From: Clostridium ihumii AP5
Lineage (GTDB): Bacteria > Bacillota > Clostridia > Clostridiales > Clostridiaceae
NCBI RefSeq assembly: GCF_000612845.1
Contig: NZ_CCAT010000043.1
Coordinates: 62,001-126,000, forward strand
Reading direction: 5' to 3'
Length of the DNA stretch: 64,000 bases
Positions 27,272 through 37,210 of this stretch are shown piece by piece. Both the position numbers and the translations under genes were made by a program. The notes beneath the pieces are model-generated. The model did no database searches and was not told the origin of the DNA. It worked only from the letters and a program-made list of their open reading frames with translations. The first letter of the stretch is position 1. Each line of letters opens with the position of its first letter.

Positions 27272-27554
27272 AAATAAATCCCCCTAATTATTTTTATTTT
27301 GTATATGATAACATAAATGTATTTAAAATACATCAAAAATCCAAAGTTACATAAATTTAATTTTAAATTAGATATATGTTAGACGAATGAATGGTACATT
27401 TATAAATTTTTATTTAATATAAGGTATATGAAAATAATTAGATTTTTAGTCAATAATTTAATAGGGTAAACAGTTAAGAATTAAAATTACAAGTACAGAG
27501 ATTTAAGATAGGTTGTCTAGTTTAAAGTGCAGGTAAAACTTAATGAAGATTTAA

Positions 27555-28135
27555 TTCTATAGTGAAACAAGCTCGAATTCAAAACTCTTTTTAAAGCTGT
27601 AAATATATTGATTTCAAAAGAATACTTATTATAAAATGATTCCGAGCTAGTCTCACTCTTAAGGGTATCCAAGTTGAAACTTTAAGTTATTTATGTTTCA
27701 GCTGAGAATTCTAATTAATTTAATTGAAAATGGAAAATTGAAAATTGAAAGTGAATGTAAAAATTGGACTTCCAATTTTAAAGAATGATTTTTTATTAAA
27801 TTTGCAGAGCAAATTAGTTGAAAACAATATAAAAACGTAGTTTTATAAAATATCCAAAGTAATAGTGATAGTTACTATTGAAACTATGATTAGTAAGAAT
27901 ATTATGATGGGGAATTTATTCTCCAAAATGAACTTTTTATGGATAAATATTATACTGATTTTATTTGAAGTACAAATAAAACATTGTAGTGGGGATTTCA
28001 ATCCCCGGGATATTCACCATAACTTTTCACTTTTCACTCTTAACTCTTACTTGGTTCCAAATATAAAAATAAACTGTAAGATTAGTACTATCATTTGAGA
28101 AAGACATTACTTTAAATTTGAACTTGGAACCCTAG
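27555..28135 (+). repeat. Dispersed repeat, family A long form
   Basis: Element from GGGTATCCAAGTTGAAACTT (27665) to TTTGAACTTGGAACCCTA (about 28133), preceded by a further related fragment (GAAACAAGCTCGAATTC at 27563). It holds the family B left block, the module with GGGGATTTCAATCCCC, and the right module. A 234-bp ORF at 27865 lies inside but is not considered a gene. No other gene is visible between 27272 and 28321. Confidence 0.65.
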
Positions 28136-28321
28136 ATATAAGAAATGGAATTAAATATCAATAATTGTCATGTAAACTTATATGTGATAAAATAATGGTT
28201 GTTGTACTTAATTTGATGGTGATGGGAGTGGTTACATAGGATATATAGTGTCAAAATAACTTAGATTTATATTAATTTAGATATATATTGTTAATGATTT
28301 AGAAAGAAAGAGTGATTTATA

Positions 28322-29179
28322 ATGGGATTAGATATTTTATTTATTTTTAAAGCAATTATAGTCGCAATAGTAGAAGGATTAACGGAATTTATTCCAGTAT
28401 CATCTACAGGACATATGATTTTAGTAGGAAGTGCTATTAATTTTCACGGTGAATTTGCAAAAATGTTTGAAGTTGTAATTCAGCTTGGAGCAATACTTGC
28501 AGTAGTTGTGCTATATTGGAAAAAAATAAAAGACAGTGTAATCGAGTTTTTTAAATATATTTTCACAAAAGGTAAACAAGGAAGAACAGGTTTTAAATTT
28601 GGAATAAATGTAATAGTAGGTTCTATTCCAGCAGGTATAGTTGGTGTTTTATTTTATAGTGATATAAAGAAACTATTTAAACCAGAAGCTGTAATTGTAG
28701 GCTTTATAGTTGGTGGTATATTATTATTAGTTATAGAAAACATGTTTAGAAAGAAAAAACATGCTACAAGAGATATAGATAATATAAGCTACATGCAATC
28801 ATTAAAAGTTGGTATATTCCAAGTGTTATCTATGTGGCCAGGAATGTCAAGAAGTGCATCTACAATAATGGGTGGATGGATTGCAGGACTTTCAACACCA
28901 ATAGCAGCAGAATTTTCATTTTTCTTAGCAATTCCAGCAATGATAGGATCATCAGGAAAAGATTTATTTGAATTTGACTTTTCTATAATGACTCCAACAT
29001 TATGGATAGCTCTTATAATTGGATTTATCGTTGCATTCATAGTATCAATAATAGTTATGGATAAGTTTGTAACATTCTTAAAGAAAAGACCAATGAGAAT
29101 ATTTGCTATATACAGAGTAGCAGCAGGAGTTTTACTTGCAATACTAGTATTTACAAAAGTAATAACATTAAGTGCATAA
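28322..29179 (+). CDS. uppP: Undecaprenyl-diphosphatase UppP (BacA)
   Basis: A 285-residue integral membrane phosphatase that recycles undecaprenyl diphosphate to the monophosphate carrier for peptidoglycan synthesis; it also confers some bacitracin tolerance. Motifs are intact: EGLTEFIPVSSTGHM (catalytic Glu and SSTGH, about residues 18-32) and MWPGMSRSASTIMGG (PGxSRS, about 172-186). About eight helices. The size is typical. Monocistronic, with an AAGAGTG site and a terminator. Confidence 0.95.
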   Translation: MGLDILFIFKAIIVAIVEGLTEFIPVSSTGHMILVGSAINFHGEFAKMFEVVIQLGAILAVVVLYWKKIKDSVIEFFKYIFTKGKQGRTGFKFGINVIVGSIPAGIVGVLFYSDIKKLFKPEAVIVGFIVGGILLLVIENMFRKKKHATRDIDNISYMQSLKVGIFQVLSMWPGMSRSASTIMGGWIAGLSTPIAAEFSFFLAIPAMIGSSGKDLFEFDFSIMTPTLWIALIIGFIVAFIVSIIVMDKFVTFLKKRPMRIFAIYRVAAGVLLAILVFTKVITLSA

Positions 29180-29190
29180 CAAATGATTTA

Positions 29191-29225
29191 AAGAGAGAAC
29201 AAAATACTGTTCTCTCTTAATTTTT
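29191..29225 (+). terminator. Intrinsic terminator of uppP
   Basis: AAGAGAGAACA pairs with TGTTCTCTCTT across 6 bases, then AATTTTTAT. Confidence 0.88.
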
Positions 29226-29262
29226 ATAATGTATTTTAAAATTTATATAAAACCAGTATAAT

Positions 29263-31260
29263 TTATAGATCTAAACCTTCTATGTCTATTTCACCATGAG
29301 AGTTTAATTGAACTTTAATATTTCTCATAGGTCTTTCAAGTAAATATTGTTTATATCCAATGGTAAATAACGTATTTGAATATGCTTTATCAGCAGTTAT
29401 TACACCAAATTCATCAACTTGCAATTTAGTTTTTATTCCAGAAGGGCTTCCAACAGTTTTTAAATCTAAATGATTTCCAGCATATAAAGTTCCTCTCATG
29501 GCTACAGCGTTTTCATTAAGAAATTTTATATTTGAAAGAGCTCTTATTTCAGAGTTATAGGAACCTTTGCCAGAAATAATAATATCTTTTGTAGATTTTA
29601 TTAAACTTGATTCTGTGTAAGATATATAAACATCAGATGGAATTATTACATTTACATTTAAATTCTTAAATTCATTTTCAAGAATAAATTTAAAGTTATA
29701 TAGTTCTTTAATTGAAGAAACTTTAAAACTACATAAACCTACTAGTTTATTTTTTATAAAGTCTAAAACATCACTATTTATAATGCCTTGTTTTAAGTTA
29801 TATGTCAGAATGTTAGTTGAAAGTTTCGGTAAGGTTTTATATCTAGTTTCTATAAGTATTTTAGTAAGTTCTCCAATAGTTTTATTAGGATAATGTGTTA
29901 ATAACCTTTCTGTAGTGTTTATTATATTACCTAGTTCATTTATATAAATTTTTAATGTATTAAGATAAGATTCTTTTAAAGGATTTAAATCTTTTCCACC
30001 TGAAATAAGTGTTGAACTTATTACATTTTTAAAAATTTTAATGTTTCCAGTACAAGACAATTTAGAATATAAAACATTACCTTTTACTAATATGGAATTA
30101 GTACTTATAACTTTGTTGTTGTTTGTAATATTACTAGATACTTCAATATCACCTTTAAAAGTAATGTCACCAGAATCCTCATCTATATTATCTAGCATAT
30201 AAACAGGGTTAACAGATATAACACCATTTTGAACAACAGGTCGTCCAGAAGTTGTAGATGTAATTATATTATTTTTAACTCTACAGCCATCACCTACATT
30301 AATGGGTGTATTTTTTATAGTTAATTTCTTTACTATGTCACCATATATATTTATTCCATCTTCACCAATGGAGCCTGGAATAATTTTAGCAATTATATCT
30401 TGAGTTTTCACATATGACATAGAATAAAGGTTTTTAAATTCATCTATATCATATAAACTTTTGTCATCATTGCAATCAAATAAAAGTTCTATTTTAGTTT
30501 TAGTATCATCTATAACAGGTGTACCTTTTGCTATAAGAATGTTTTCACCACCATTTAAGCAACAATCCTTAATATTTTTTATAATAACTCCACTTTTTAC
30601 ATTGATTTTATTTAATTCTTTAACAATATCTATTAGTGTGTATTTATTATGAAACTCTATAATTTCTTCTTCAACTTCTAAATTTAAAATTTCTTTAATA
30701 GCACTGTCTTTCAATTTATAAGTGGATTTAGGTATGTATTCAACAGTTAAGTAAGCTTCCATACAATCATCAGATATAGATATATTAAACTTTCTAAATG
30801 AATCATTCTCAATACTTTCATAAGTAATAATATCTTCTTCAGTAATTGTATATTGAGAGTTCTCATCACATTTTTCATTGTTAATATAAACTGTAATTCC
30901 ATGACAAGGTGTAATTTGTATTTTATTTTTATTAAAGATATCTTCATAAACTAATATTTCACCATTTTTAACACTAGCACCATATTCCTTAAGAGATGTT
31001 TCAAAACTAGGGGATATTGGCAGTGAACATGTGTTGTCTAATTTCTCTTCTGTAGTAGAAGTATTATCTAAATAATGATTTTCTACTTTATCATTATCTA
31101 GAGTTAGATAGTCAAATATGACCTCTACCATAAATTCCTTATTAAAAAAATTAGATTTTTTTATGATATTATAGTCTATTTTTTCTTTAGGTAAATTTAA
31201 CTCAAGAGAAGCTTTTTCTAAACAGTCATTTAAAGATATACCACGATATAATAAATGCAT
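29263..31260 (-). CDS. FapA-like (DUF342) polymer-forming protein
   Basis: A 665-residue protein of the FapA/DUF342 family. It has an N-terminal region of several hundred residues followed by a beta-helical region with repeated short strands (NITNNNKVISTNSILVKG, then later DIIISGKGSYNSEI) and a long helical insert (about residues 450-540). FapA proteins are linked to cell-envelope signalling in some Firmicutes, but function here is not known. The ATG at 31260 is 9 bases after AAAGGTG. An upstream in-frame ATG (31320) has no ribosome site and abuts a -10 box, so it was rejected. Confidence 0.8.
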   Translation of the reverse strand: MHLLYRGISLNDCLEKASLELNLPKEKIDYNIIKKSNFFNKEFMVEVIFDYLTLDNDKVENHYLDNTSTTEEKLDNTCSLPISPSFETSLKEYGASVKNGEILVYEDIFNKNKIQITPCHGITVYINNEKCDENSQYTITEEDIITYESIENDSFRKFNISISDDCMEAYLTVEYIPKSTYKLKDSAIKEILNLEVEEEIIEFHNKYTLIDIVKELNKINVKSGVIIKNIKDCCLNGGENILIAKGTPVIDDTKTKIELLFDCNDDKSLYDIDEFKNLYSMSYVKTQDIIAKIIPGSIGEDGINIYGDIVKKLTIKNTPINVGDGCRVKNNIITSTTSGRPVVQNGVISVNPVYMLDNIDEDSGDITFKGDIEVSSNITNNNKVISTNSILVKGNVLYSKLSCTGNIKIFKNVISSTLISGGKDLNPLKESYLNTLKIYINELGNIINTTERLLTHYPNKTIGELTKILIETRYKTLPKLSTNILTYNLKQGIINSDVLDFIKNKLVGLCSFKVSSIKELYNFKFILENEFKNLNVNVIIPSDVYISYTESSLIKSTKDIIISGKGSYNSEIRALSNIKFLNENAVAMRGTLYAGNHLDLKTVGSPSGIKTKLQVDEFGVITADKAYSNTLFTIGYKQYLLERPMRNIKVQLNSHGEIDIEGLDL

Positions 31261-31320
31261 AATATCACACACCTTTCGATATTTATTAGAAAATTTTAAA
31301 AATAATTTATATTTAGACAT

Positions 31321-31349
31321 ATTATAACACGAATTTACATAATTAACTA
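31321..31349 (-). promoter_or_regulatory. Candidate promoter of the FapA-like gene
   Basis: On the minus strand a perfect TATAAT (31326-31321) is preceded 17 bases upstream by a weak TAGTTA. It touches the ATG at 31320, which would place transcription start inside that would-be coding sequence. Confidence 0.45.
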
Positions 31350-31477
31350 TAAAATAATTTCAATCTCAAATAAAATGTACTGAAATAGAGGGTTTATTAA
31401 ATGAAATATCGAAAGTACATATTGAGTTAAAATCAAATTTATCTAGTATTTAATTAAGGTATATGTAGGAGGGTAAT

Positions 31478-32098
31478 ATGACAATAAAGTTAAATTATAA
31501 TACAACCAATATTTTAGATAATACATTAGAAGAGGGCGTAAGAAAGTTACTTTATGAATGTAAGAAAGAAGAAACATATAATCATTGTAAGAATGTAGCT
31601 GAAATGAATGTGAAAATAGCCAAGATGTTTAATTTAGATATAGAAGCTTGCAAAAATGCAGGATATCTTCATGATATAGGTGCAATTGTAAGTTTAAATG
31701 AAATGTCTAAATATGCAAAAGAAAACTTTAGCTATATAGATAATGCAGAAGAGAAATATCCGTTTATATTACATCAAAGAATATCAAAGATAATTTCAAA
31801 AGAAGTTTTTAAAATAGAAGATATAAGAGTGTTAGATGCAATAGAATGTCATACAACTTTAAAAAGCAATCCATCCAAGTATGATATGTCACTTTTTATA
31901 GCAGATAAACTTGCATGGGATCAAGAGAATGTTCCACCATTTTATAATGAGGTAGAAAAAGCACTAAGTATATCTCTAGAAAAGGCATCATTAACATATA
32001 TTAATTATATAATAGATAATAATGTTATTTTATGTCCGCATAAGTGGATATTAGATGCTAAAAAGTATTTGGAAAGCATAGTAGAAAAAAATTTTTAA
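31478..32098 (+). CDS. HD-domain phosphohydrolase, YqeK-like
   Basis: A 206-residue HD-superfamily hydrolase. Metal ligands are seen as NHCKNVAEMNVKIA (His near residue 38), GYLHDIGA (HD near 66), HQRIS and ECHTT, followed by SLFIADKLAWDQE, the C-terminal signature of YqeK. YqeK proteins hydrolyse diadenosine tetraphosphate symmetrically. In many Firmicutes yqeK neighbours nadD; here it stands alone after a strong AGGAGGG site, so the assignment is by motif only. Confidence 0.8.
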   Translation: MTIKLNYNTTNILDNTLEEGVRKLLYECKKEETYNHCKNVAEMNVKIAKMFNLDIEACKNAGYLHDIGAIVSLNEMSKYAKENFSYIDNAEEKYPFILHQRISKIISKEVFKIEDIRVLDAIECHTTLKSNPSKYDMSLFIADKLAWDQENVPPFYNEVEKALSISLEKASLTYINYIIDNNVILCPHKWILDAKKYLESIVEKNF

Positions 32099-32243
32099 CT
32101 TTTACTACATGTATCTTATAAAGAAATACATTGAAAGTGTTGAAACTAATATATTTTTAAGCTTATACAAAATGTATAGTTTATTATGTAGAAGATAAAA
32201 TTTACTTATATATACATAATAAAAAAGATGGGAGTGTTGTTTT

Positions 32244-33125
32244 GTGAAACTAAGAAAAAATAAAATAGTTACTTTTGCAATAATAATATTAGTTTTAATA
32301 ATAGTTATAAAAGCATTAAGTTCATTTATGAGGAATGGAGATAATAGTAAAAATTATGCAACACCATGGCTACTAAATAAACCTATAGCACATAGAGGGT
32401 TACATAATGATGCTATTCCAGAGAACTCAATAAAATCTTTTGAAAATGCTATAAATAATAAAATGACAATAGAATTAGATGTGCATATGACTAAAGATAA
32501 TAAGGTTGTAGTTTTTCATGATAGAAATTTAAAGAGAATGACAGGCTTAGATAAGAATATTGATGAATGTAGTTATGAAGAAATAAAAGGACTTACATTA
32601 AAAGATAGCAAAGAAAAAATTCCTACATTTGAAGAAGTTTTAAAGTTTGTGAATGAAAAAACTTCACTATTAATAGAAATAAAAAATGAAGGTAAAGTTG
32701 GTACTTTAGAAGAAGAGGTAAAAAAAGAATTGCAAAATTATAAAGGAGAATATGCAGTTCAATCCTTTAATCCTTTTGTTTTAGAATGGTTTAAAAAGAA
32801 TAATCCTGAAGTATTAAGAGGTCAATTAGTTGGAAGTTTTAAAAATGAAGATATGAATGGATTAAAAAAATTTGTTCTTAAAAATATGCTTCTAAATTTC
32901 AAAAGTAGACCTAATTTTATAGCTTGTGAATTTAAAGAAGGAAATAAAGAGTTTATAGATGAACAAAGAGGAAATGGTGTACCACCTATTTGTTGGACAA
33001 TAAGAACAAAAGAGGATTTAAAGATAGCACTTAAAGAATATGGCAATGCAATATTTGAAAATATAGATCCAAAAGATGTTTTTGAAATAGGAAGTGTGGA
33101 ATATTCAGATTTCAGACCCCAATAA
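32244..33125 (+). CDS. Membrane-anchored glycerophosphodiester phosphodiesterase
   Basis: A 293-residue GDPD-family enzyme with an N-terminal membrane anchor (about residues 8-27). Catalytic landmarks are AHRGLHNDAIPENS (His-Arg and the PENS element), ELDVHMTKDNKVVVFHD (Glu, Asp, His) and later LLIEIK and QSFNP. It hydrolyses glycerophosphodiesters to glycerol-3-phosphate and an alcohol, here probably on the outer face of the membrane. The start is GTG 32244, about 9 bases after GGGAG. Monocistronic, with a terminator. Confidence 0.9.
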   Translation: MKLRKNKIVTFAIIILVLIIVIKALSSFMRNGDNSKNYATPWLLNKPIAHRGLHNDAIPENSIKSFENAINNKMTIELDVHMTKDNKVVVFHDRNLKRMTGLDKNIDECSYEEIKGLTLKDSKEKIPTFEEVLKFVNEKTSLLIEIKNEGKVGTLEEEVKKELQNYKGEYAVQSFNPFVLEWFKKNNPEVLRGQLVGSFKNEDMNGLKKFVLKNMLLNFKSRPNFIACEFKEGNKEFIDEQRGNGVPPICWTIRTKEDLKIALKEYGNAIFENIDPKDVFEIGSVEYSDFRPQ

Positions 33126-33150
33126 ACTTATAAATTAATATGATGATTAA

Positions 33151-33186
33151 AAAACAAGTCAATTTATTTTTAAATTGGCTTGTTTT
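33151..33186 (+). terminator. Intrinsic terminator
   Basis: AAAACAAGTCAATTTA pairs with TAAATTGGCTTGTTTT with one G-U pair, after the phosphodiesterase gene. Confidence 0.85.
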
Positions 33187-33416
33187 CCTATAATTTGAAT
33201 TTTAAAATATATATTTACTAATAATTCAAATAAATCTTTTAATATAATAGGATACAATGACTTCATTTATGAAATAATATATATGATTAATTGATGTGTA
33301 AAGTTACCTTATGAAAGCGTATCTTTGATGTGATTAATTAAATGATTTTGTTTTTTATTAAACTTATGACAAGAATTACAGTTTAAATCTTTTATTTCTT
33401 TAAGGAGGAACTTTTT

Positions 33417-35060
33417 ATGCAACTAGCTATGTTAGATAAAGTAAAAAAATCTTACAAAGACAGAGTTATATTAGATATTAAAAAGTTTGAGATTATAGAA
33501 GGAGATAGAATAGGAATTGTTGGATGTAATGGTGTAGGAAAAACTACATTACTTAAAATTTTAATTGGAGAAGAATTAGTAGATGAAGGTAAGGTTTTTA
33601 TTACAGATAGTTATTCCTATGTAAGCCAACAAAAAAATTTTTTAGGCGAGTGTTTAGATTCTAAAGCAAAAAGTGTGTTTAATGCACCAACTAAATATGA
33701 AGACTACTTATCTGGTGGAGAAAAAGTAAAGCTTAAGATATCAGAAGCACTTACTGAAAATACTAGTCTTATAATATTAGATGAACCTACATCGAATTTA
33801 GATTCTAAAAGTATAGATGAACTTAAAGAGATGCTAAAAGATTTTAAAGGTACATTACTTATAGTTTCTCATGATAGGAGCTTTTTAAATGAACTTTGTA
33901 CAAGTATTGTAGAAATAGAAAATGGAAAGTTAACTCAGTATAGTGGTGATTATAATACATATAGTAAGTTGAAAAGTGAAAAAAGAAAAAGAGAAGAAAA
34001 GGAATACTGTGAATATAAGAAAGAAAAAATAAGGTTAGAAAAAGCTATAGAGAAAAAAGAAGAATTAAGAGAAAGAATAAATAAAGCGCCAAAAGGTATG
34101 GGGAAATCTGAAGCTAAGACAATAAAAATGGGTGATCAAAGTGGAAAGAAAACTCTTGATAATAACATAAAGTCAATAAAAAATAGAATAAAACATATGG
34201 ATATTAAAGAAAAACCTAAAAAAGAAATTGAAATAAAAATTAATATACAAAAGGGTAAAGAAATGAATTCAAAACATCCAATCACTGCTAAAAACTTAAC
34301 ATTATGTATTGAAGATAAAGTTCTATTAAATGATGCTAATTTTAGTATTGAGAGAGGAAAAAAAGTAGCTATAATAGGTGAAAATGGCTGTGGGAAAACT
34401 ACTTTGATAAGAGAAATATTAAATAGAACTAATGATAATATACATGTTTGTAATACTGCTTATATAGGATATTTTGATCAAAGTCAAAACATTTTAAATG
34501 ATAATAAAAGTATATTAGAAAATGTAAAAATGAACTCATCCTATGATAATAGCTTTATAATGATGAACTTAAATCACTTTGGTTTTAATTGTGATGATGT
34601 AAATAAACTTGTTTCAGAGCTTAGTGGTGGTGAAAAAGTTAAAGTTGCTATTTGTAAAGTTATATTATGCGATAATAATATGATAATATTAGATGAACCA
34701 ACAAATTATTTAGATGTAAAATCTATAGAGTCATTAGAAAATGCACTTATAAGTACAGATAAAACAGTAATTGTAGTATCACATGATAAAGCTTTTATTT
34801 CTAATGTATGTGATTATATAATGGAATTTAAAGATAAAAGAATTGAACAATTTGATGGAAGTTATAATGAATATTTAGAATATGAAAATAAATTAATAAA
34901 TAAAGTAGATAAAGAACATGATGATGAGTTATTAGTTTTAGAAAATAGATTATCAGAAACTATTTCATTATTATCAATAGAAACTGATGAAGAGAAAAAG
35001 TCAACTTTAAATAATGAGTATATAAATTTAATTAGCAAAATAAAGAAGATAAAAGTATAG
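33417..35060 (+). CDS. ABC-F family ATPase, possible ribosome-protection type
   Basis: A 547-residue protein with two ABC domains and no membrane segments. Domain 1 has GCNGVGKTT, LSGGE and LIILDEPTSNLD; domain 2 has GENGCGKTT, ELSGGEKV and MIILDEPTNYLD. The charged linker (about residues 185-285) includes a KGMGKSEAKTIKMGDQSGKKTLD segment similar in style to antibiotic-resistance ABC-F proteins (Vga, Msr, Lsa), where the linker reaches into the ribosome. Which drugs, if any, it protects against is unknown. The start has an AAGGAGG site. The 230-bp leader holds only weak short ORFs. Confidence 0.85.
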   Translation: MQLAMLDKVKKSYKDRVILDIKKFEIIEGDRIGIVGCNGVGKTTLLKILIGEELVDEGKVFITDSYSYVSQQKNFLGECLDSKAKSVFNAPTKYEDYLSGGEKVKLKISEALTENTSLIILDEPTSNLDSKSIDELKEMLKDFKGTLLIVSHDRSFLNELCTSIVEIENGKLTQYSGDYNTYSKLKSEKRKREEKEYCEYKKEKIRLEKAIEKKEELRERINKAPKGMGKSEAKTIKMGDQSGKKTLDNNIKSIKNRIKHMDIKEKPKKEIEIKINIQKGKEMNSKHPITAKNLTLCIEDKVLLNDANFSIERGKKVAIIGENGCGKTTLIREILNRTNDNIHVCNTAYIGYFDQSQNILNDNKSILENVKMNSSYDNSFIMMNLNHFGFNCDDVNKLVSELSGGEKVKVAICKVILCDNNMIILDEPTNYLDVKSIESLENALISTDKTVIVVSHDKAFISNVCDYIMEFKDKRIEQFDGSYNEYLEYENKLINKVDKEHDDELLVLENRLSETISLLSIETDEEKKSTLNNEYINLISKIKKIKV

Positions 35061-35072
35061 ATTGGTTGTTTC

Positions 35073-35107
35073 ATGGTAGTCTAGGTATAACTTGGCTACC
35101 ATTTTTA
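35073..35107 (+). terminator. Intrinsic terminator
   Basis: ATGGTAG pairs with CTACCAT, with extra pairing in the loop, then TTTTTAT; follows the ABC-F gene. Confidence 0.72.
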
Positions 35108-35199
35108 TGTAGGATTTTAAACTACTTATAAATGTAAATTTTAAAATAAAATTGAATATCAGTACTATTCATTTTATAAATAAAGAGAAAAAATTTATT

Positions 35200-35465
35200 A
35201 AATGATAATTGTAGAGTTCTAGTTTAGTTCTATTTTAATTGTTAATTGTCAATAGTTAATTTTTGTATAATATTTTAAAGTTTTCTTATTTAAATTGACA
35301 ATGGATATGTCAGAATTGTAGAATTTATATATGAGTATATATAGGGTTCCAAGCTGAAAAATGAAATTATTCAAATATTAAATGAGAGTGGTAGTGTTAC
35401 AAGAAAAAAGCTTTTCAATTGATAAATTTGTTATTTTGAATTCGAGCTTGTTTCCCTATAAAAGT
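35200..35465 (+). repeat. Dispersed repeat fragments, families B and A
   Basis: Holds the AATTGTTAATTGTCAATAG block and, from about 35343, a short family A copy: AGGGTTCCAAGCTGAAAAAT to GAATTCGAGCTTGTTTCCC. There is no gene between 35061 and 35482. Confidence 0.55.
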
Positions 35466-35482
35466 AAGGGAGAATTTTTATT

Positions 35483-36100
35483 ATGGATTTTAATGAGAAG
35501 TCAAAAACATGGGATAGTGAGTATAGAGTAAATAGAGCAAAGAAAATAAGTGAGGAAATTGGAAGTTATTTAAATAATGAGAGTAAAGGTTTAGAGTTTG
35601 GATGTGGTACGGGGCTTATATCTTTTGGACTTATAGATAGTTTTAAAGAGTTTATGTTAATAGATTTATCAGAAGGTATGATAAATGTTGTAAATGAAAA
35701 GATAAAAGAAAATAGTATAGATAATATGAAAACTTGGTGTGGAGATATATTGAATTTAGAAAGTGATGAAAAATACGATGTAATATATACGTCTATGGCA
35801 TTACATCACATAGAGAATTTAGAAGAAACTTTAAGTAAGTTAAATAATTTTTTAAATATAAGCGGAAAAATAATAATAGTTGATTTAACAAAAGATGATG
35901 GAAGTTTTCATGATAAAGATTTTAAAGGTCATAATGGATTTGACATAGGTGAAATTAAATCTATATTGAGAAAAAGTGGTTTTGATGTTTTAAATGATGG
36001 CAGAGTTTTTTATTCAGATTTTAAAGATATAGAAGATAAAAAACATAAATATAGCTTATTTAGTATCTGTGGAATTAAGAAAGAAGATTGTGAAGATTAA
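35483..36100 (+). CDS. SAM-dependent methyltransferase
   Basis: A 205-residue class I methyltransferase. Motif I is GLEFGCGTGLISFGL (about residues 36-50), the acidic residue ending beta2 is in MLIDLSEGM, and the catalytic region reads DVIYTSMALHHIENLEE (about 100-116). FLNISGKIIIVDLTKDDGSFH follows, typical of Methyltransf_11/25 small-molecule enzymes. Substrate unknown. AAGGGAG lies 9-10 bases upstream of the ATG. It is flanked by repeats on both sides and is monocistronic. Confidence 0.85.
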   Translation: MDFNEKSKTWDSEYRVNRAKKISEEIGSYLNNESKGLEFGCGTGLISFGLIDSFKEFMLIDLSEGMINVVNEKIKENSIDNMKTWCGDILNLESDEKYDVIYTSMALHHIENLEETLSKLNNFLNISGKIIIVDLTKDDGSFHDKDFKGHNGFDIGEIKSILRKSGFDVLNDGRVFYSDFKDIEDKKHKYSLFSICGIKKEDCED

Positions 36101-36194
36101 TGAAAAATGAAATTTAAATAAATCTATTGAAATAAGATTAAATTATTAATATACTAATACTTGTAGTTTTAAAAAAGTGAAACACAATATTTGG

Positions 36195-36510
36195 TATGAT
36201 ATAGTTGAAAATTTAAATTATTATTGTTTCAACTGATAATTAAATTAGTATAATTGAAAGTAGGAAATTTATATCCAAATCAAAGACCGCTAAGGTTAAA
36301 ATTTCAGCTACGAAGGTAGGCTAGATTTTAGCAACAAAGGAAAAATGAAATGTGCCAATTGAATTATACGCAATATTTTAATATTAAATGGCAACATTGG
36401 GATTATTACTTTCTAATTTTCAACTGTTTTCAGATAGCAAACTAGGATTTAAATATAAATTTATCAAAGGATAAAGGTATAAACTGAAATACTAGCTTAG
36501 AACCATATAT
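36195..36510 (+). repeat. Dispersed repeat mosaic with compact family C unit
   Basis: Family B-like left part (TTTCAACTGATAATTAAATTAG), then a family C unit at 36272-36345 in which the internal loop is deleted: CAGCTACGAAGGTAGGC forms a tight CTAC/GTAG hairpin. It ends in a degenerate family A end (TTAGAACCATATATAAG). No gene is visible from 36101 to 36524. Confidence 0.5.
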
Positions 36511-36524
36511 AAGGAGTAATTGGA

Positions 36525-37190
36525 ATGAGTTTCTATAAGAAGACATTAGAAAAGATCAACAGAGGAGGATACTGGAATATGTTAGTAATTGATGGAGTAG
36601 TGGGTGTAGGTAAAAGTACCCTTATGAATATATTAGAGGAAAATGGGTATGTAGCGTTTGAAGAGCCAGTAGTAGACAACCCTATATTAGAAAAGTTCTA
36701 TTATGATAGAGAAAGATATAGTTTTCCATTACAAATATTTTTCCTAAATAAGAGATTTAAAAATATAAAAGATGCATCTAAAATAGAAAATGCTGTTATG
36801 GATAGAAGTATTTATGGAGATATAATATTTGCAAAGATGTTACAAGATGCAGGGGAGATGTCTAAGGAAGAGTTTGATCTTTACATAGAATTATTTGAAA
36901 ACATGATAGAACATTGTAAAGCTCCTAAGCTTTTAGTTTATCTAGAAGTTACTGTTGATGAAGCAATGAGAAGAATAAATAAAAGAGGAAGAGAATACGA
37001 AAAAATAGTTGAAAGAGATTATTGGGAAAAATTAAATGATAATTATAGACAATATTTTGATGAATATAGCATATCACCTATATTAAAAATAAATGTAGAT
37101 AATTTAGACTTTGAGAATAATATTGAAGATAGAAAAAAAGTTATGAACCTTATTGAAGATAAACTTAAAGAAATTCAGCAAGGTATGTAA
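36525..37190 (+). CDS. Deoxynucleoside kinase
   Basis: A 221-residue deoxynucleoside kinase-like P-loop protein (deoxyadenosine/deoxyguanosine kinase type). Motifs: DGVVGVGKST (P-loop), FEEPVVDNP (substrate Glu), MDRSIYGD (DRS), KRGREYE (lid). It salvages deoxynucleosides by 5'-phosphorylation. Two starts are credible. ATG 36525 follows AAGGAG by 8 bases and gives 221 residues. An internal ATG 36579 follows AGGAGG by 10 bases and gives the 203 residues more usual for the family, where the P-loop begins almost at the N terminus. The longer form is listed. Confidence 0.88.
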   Translation: MSFYKKTLEKINRGGYWNMLVIDGVVGVGKSTLMNILEENGYVAFEEPVVDNPILEKFYYDRERYSFPLQIFFLNKRFKNIKDASKIENAVMDRSIYGDIIFAKMLQDAGEMSKEEFDLYIELFENMIEHCKAPKLLVYLEVTVDEAMRRINKRGREYEKIVERDYWEKLNDNYRQYFDEYSISPILKINVDNLDFENNIEDRKKVMNLIEDKLKEIQQGM

Positions 37191-37210
37191 TTTATAGGAA
37201 TTTATTATCT

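Noticed and set aside
27865-28098. 77-residue ORF inside a family A repeat, with the same N-terminal 52 residues encoded at 44223-44525 (minus)
   Set aside because: The shared frame follows from near-identical repeat DNA. The third copy (near 50780-50920) has a 14-base deletion and frame changes, and no ribosome binding site precedes the ATG.
31261-31320. Longer start (ATG 31320) for the FapA-like gene
   Set aside because: No ribosome site, and a TATAAT box directly abuts it, so it would not lie on the transcript; ATG 31260 has AAAGGTG.
33311-33386. Possible leader peptides (5 and 14 codons) in front of the ABC-F gene
   Set aside because: Neither has a ribosome binding site and no paired attenuator stems are clear, although ABC-F resistance genes often have such leaders.
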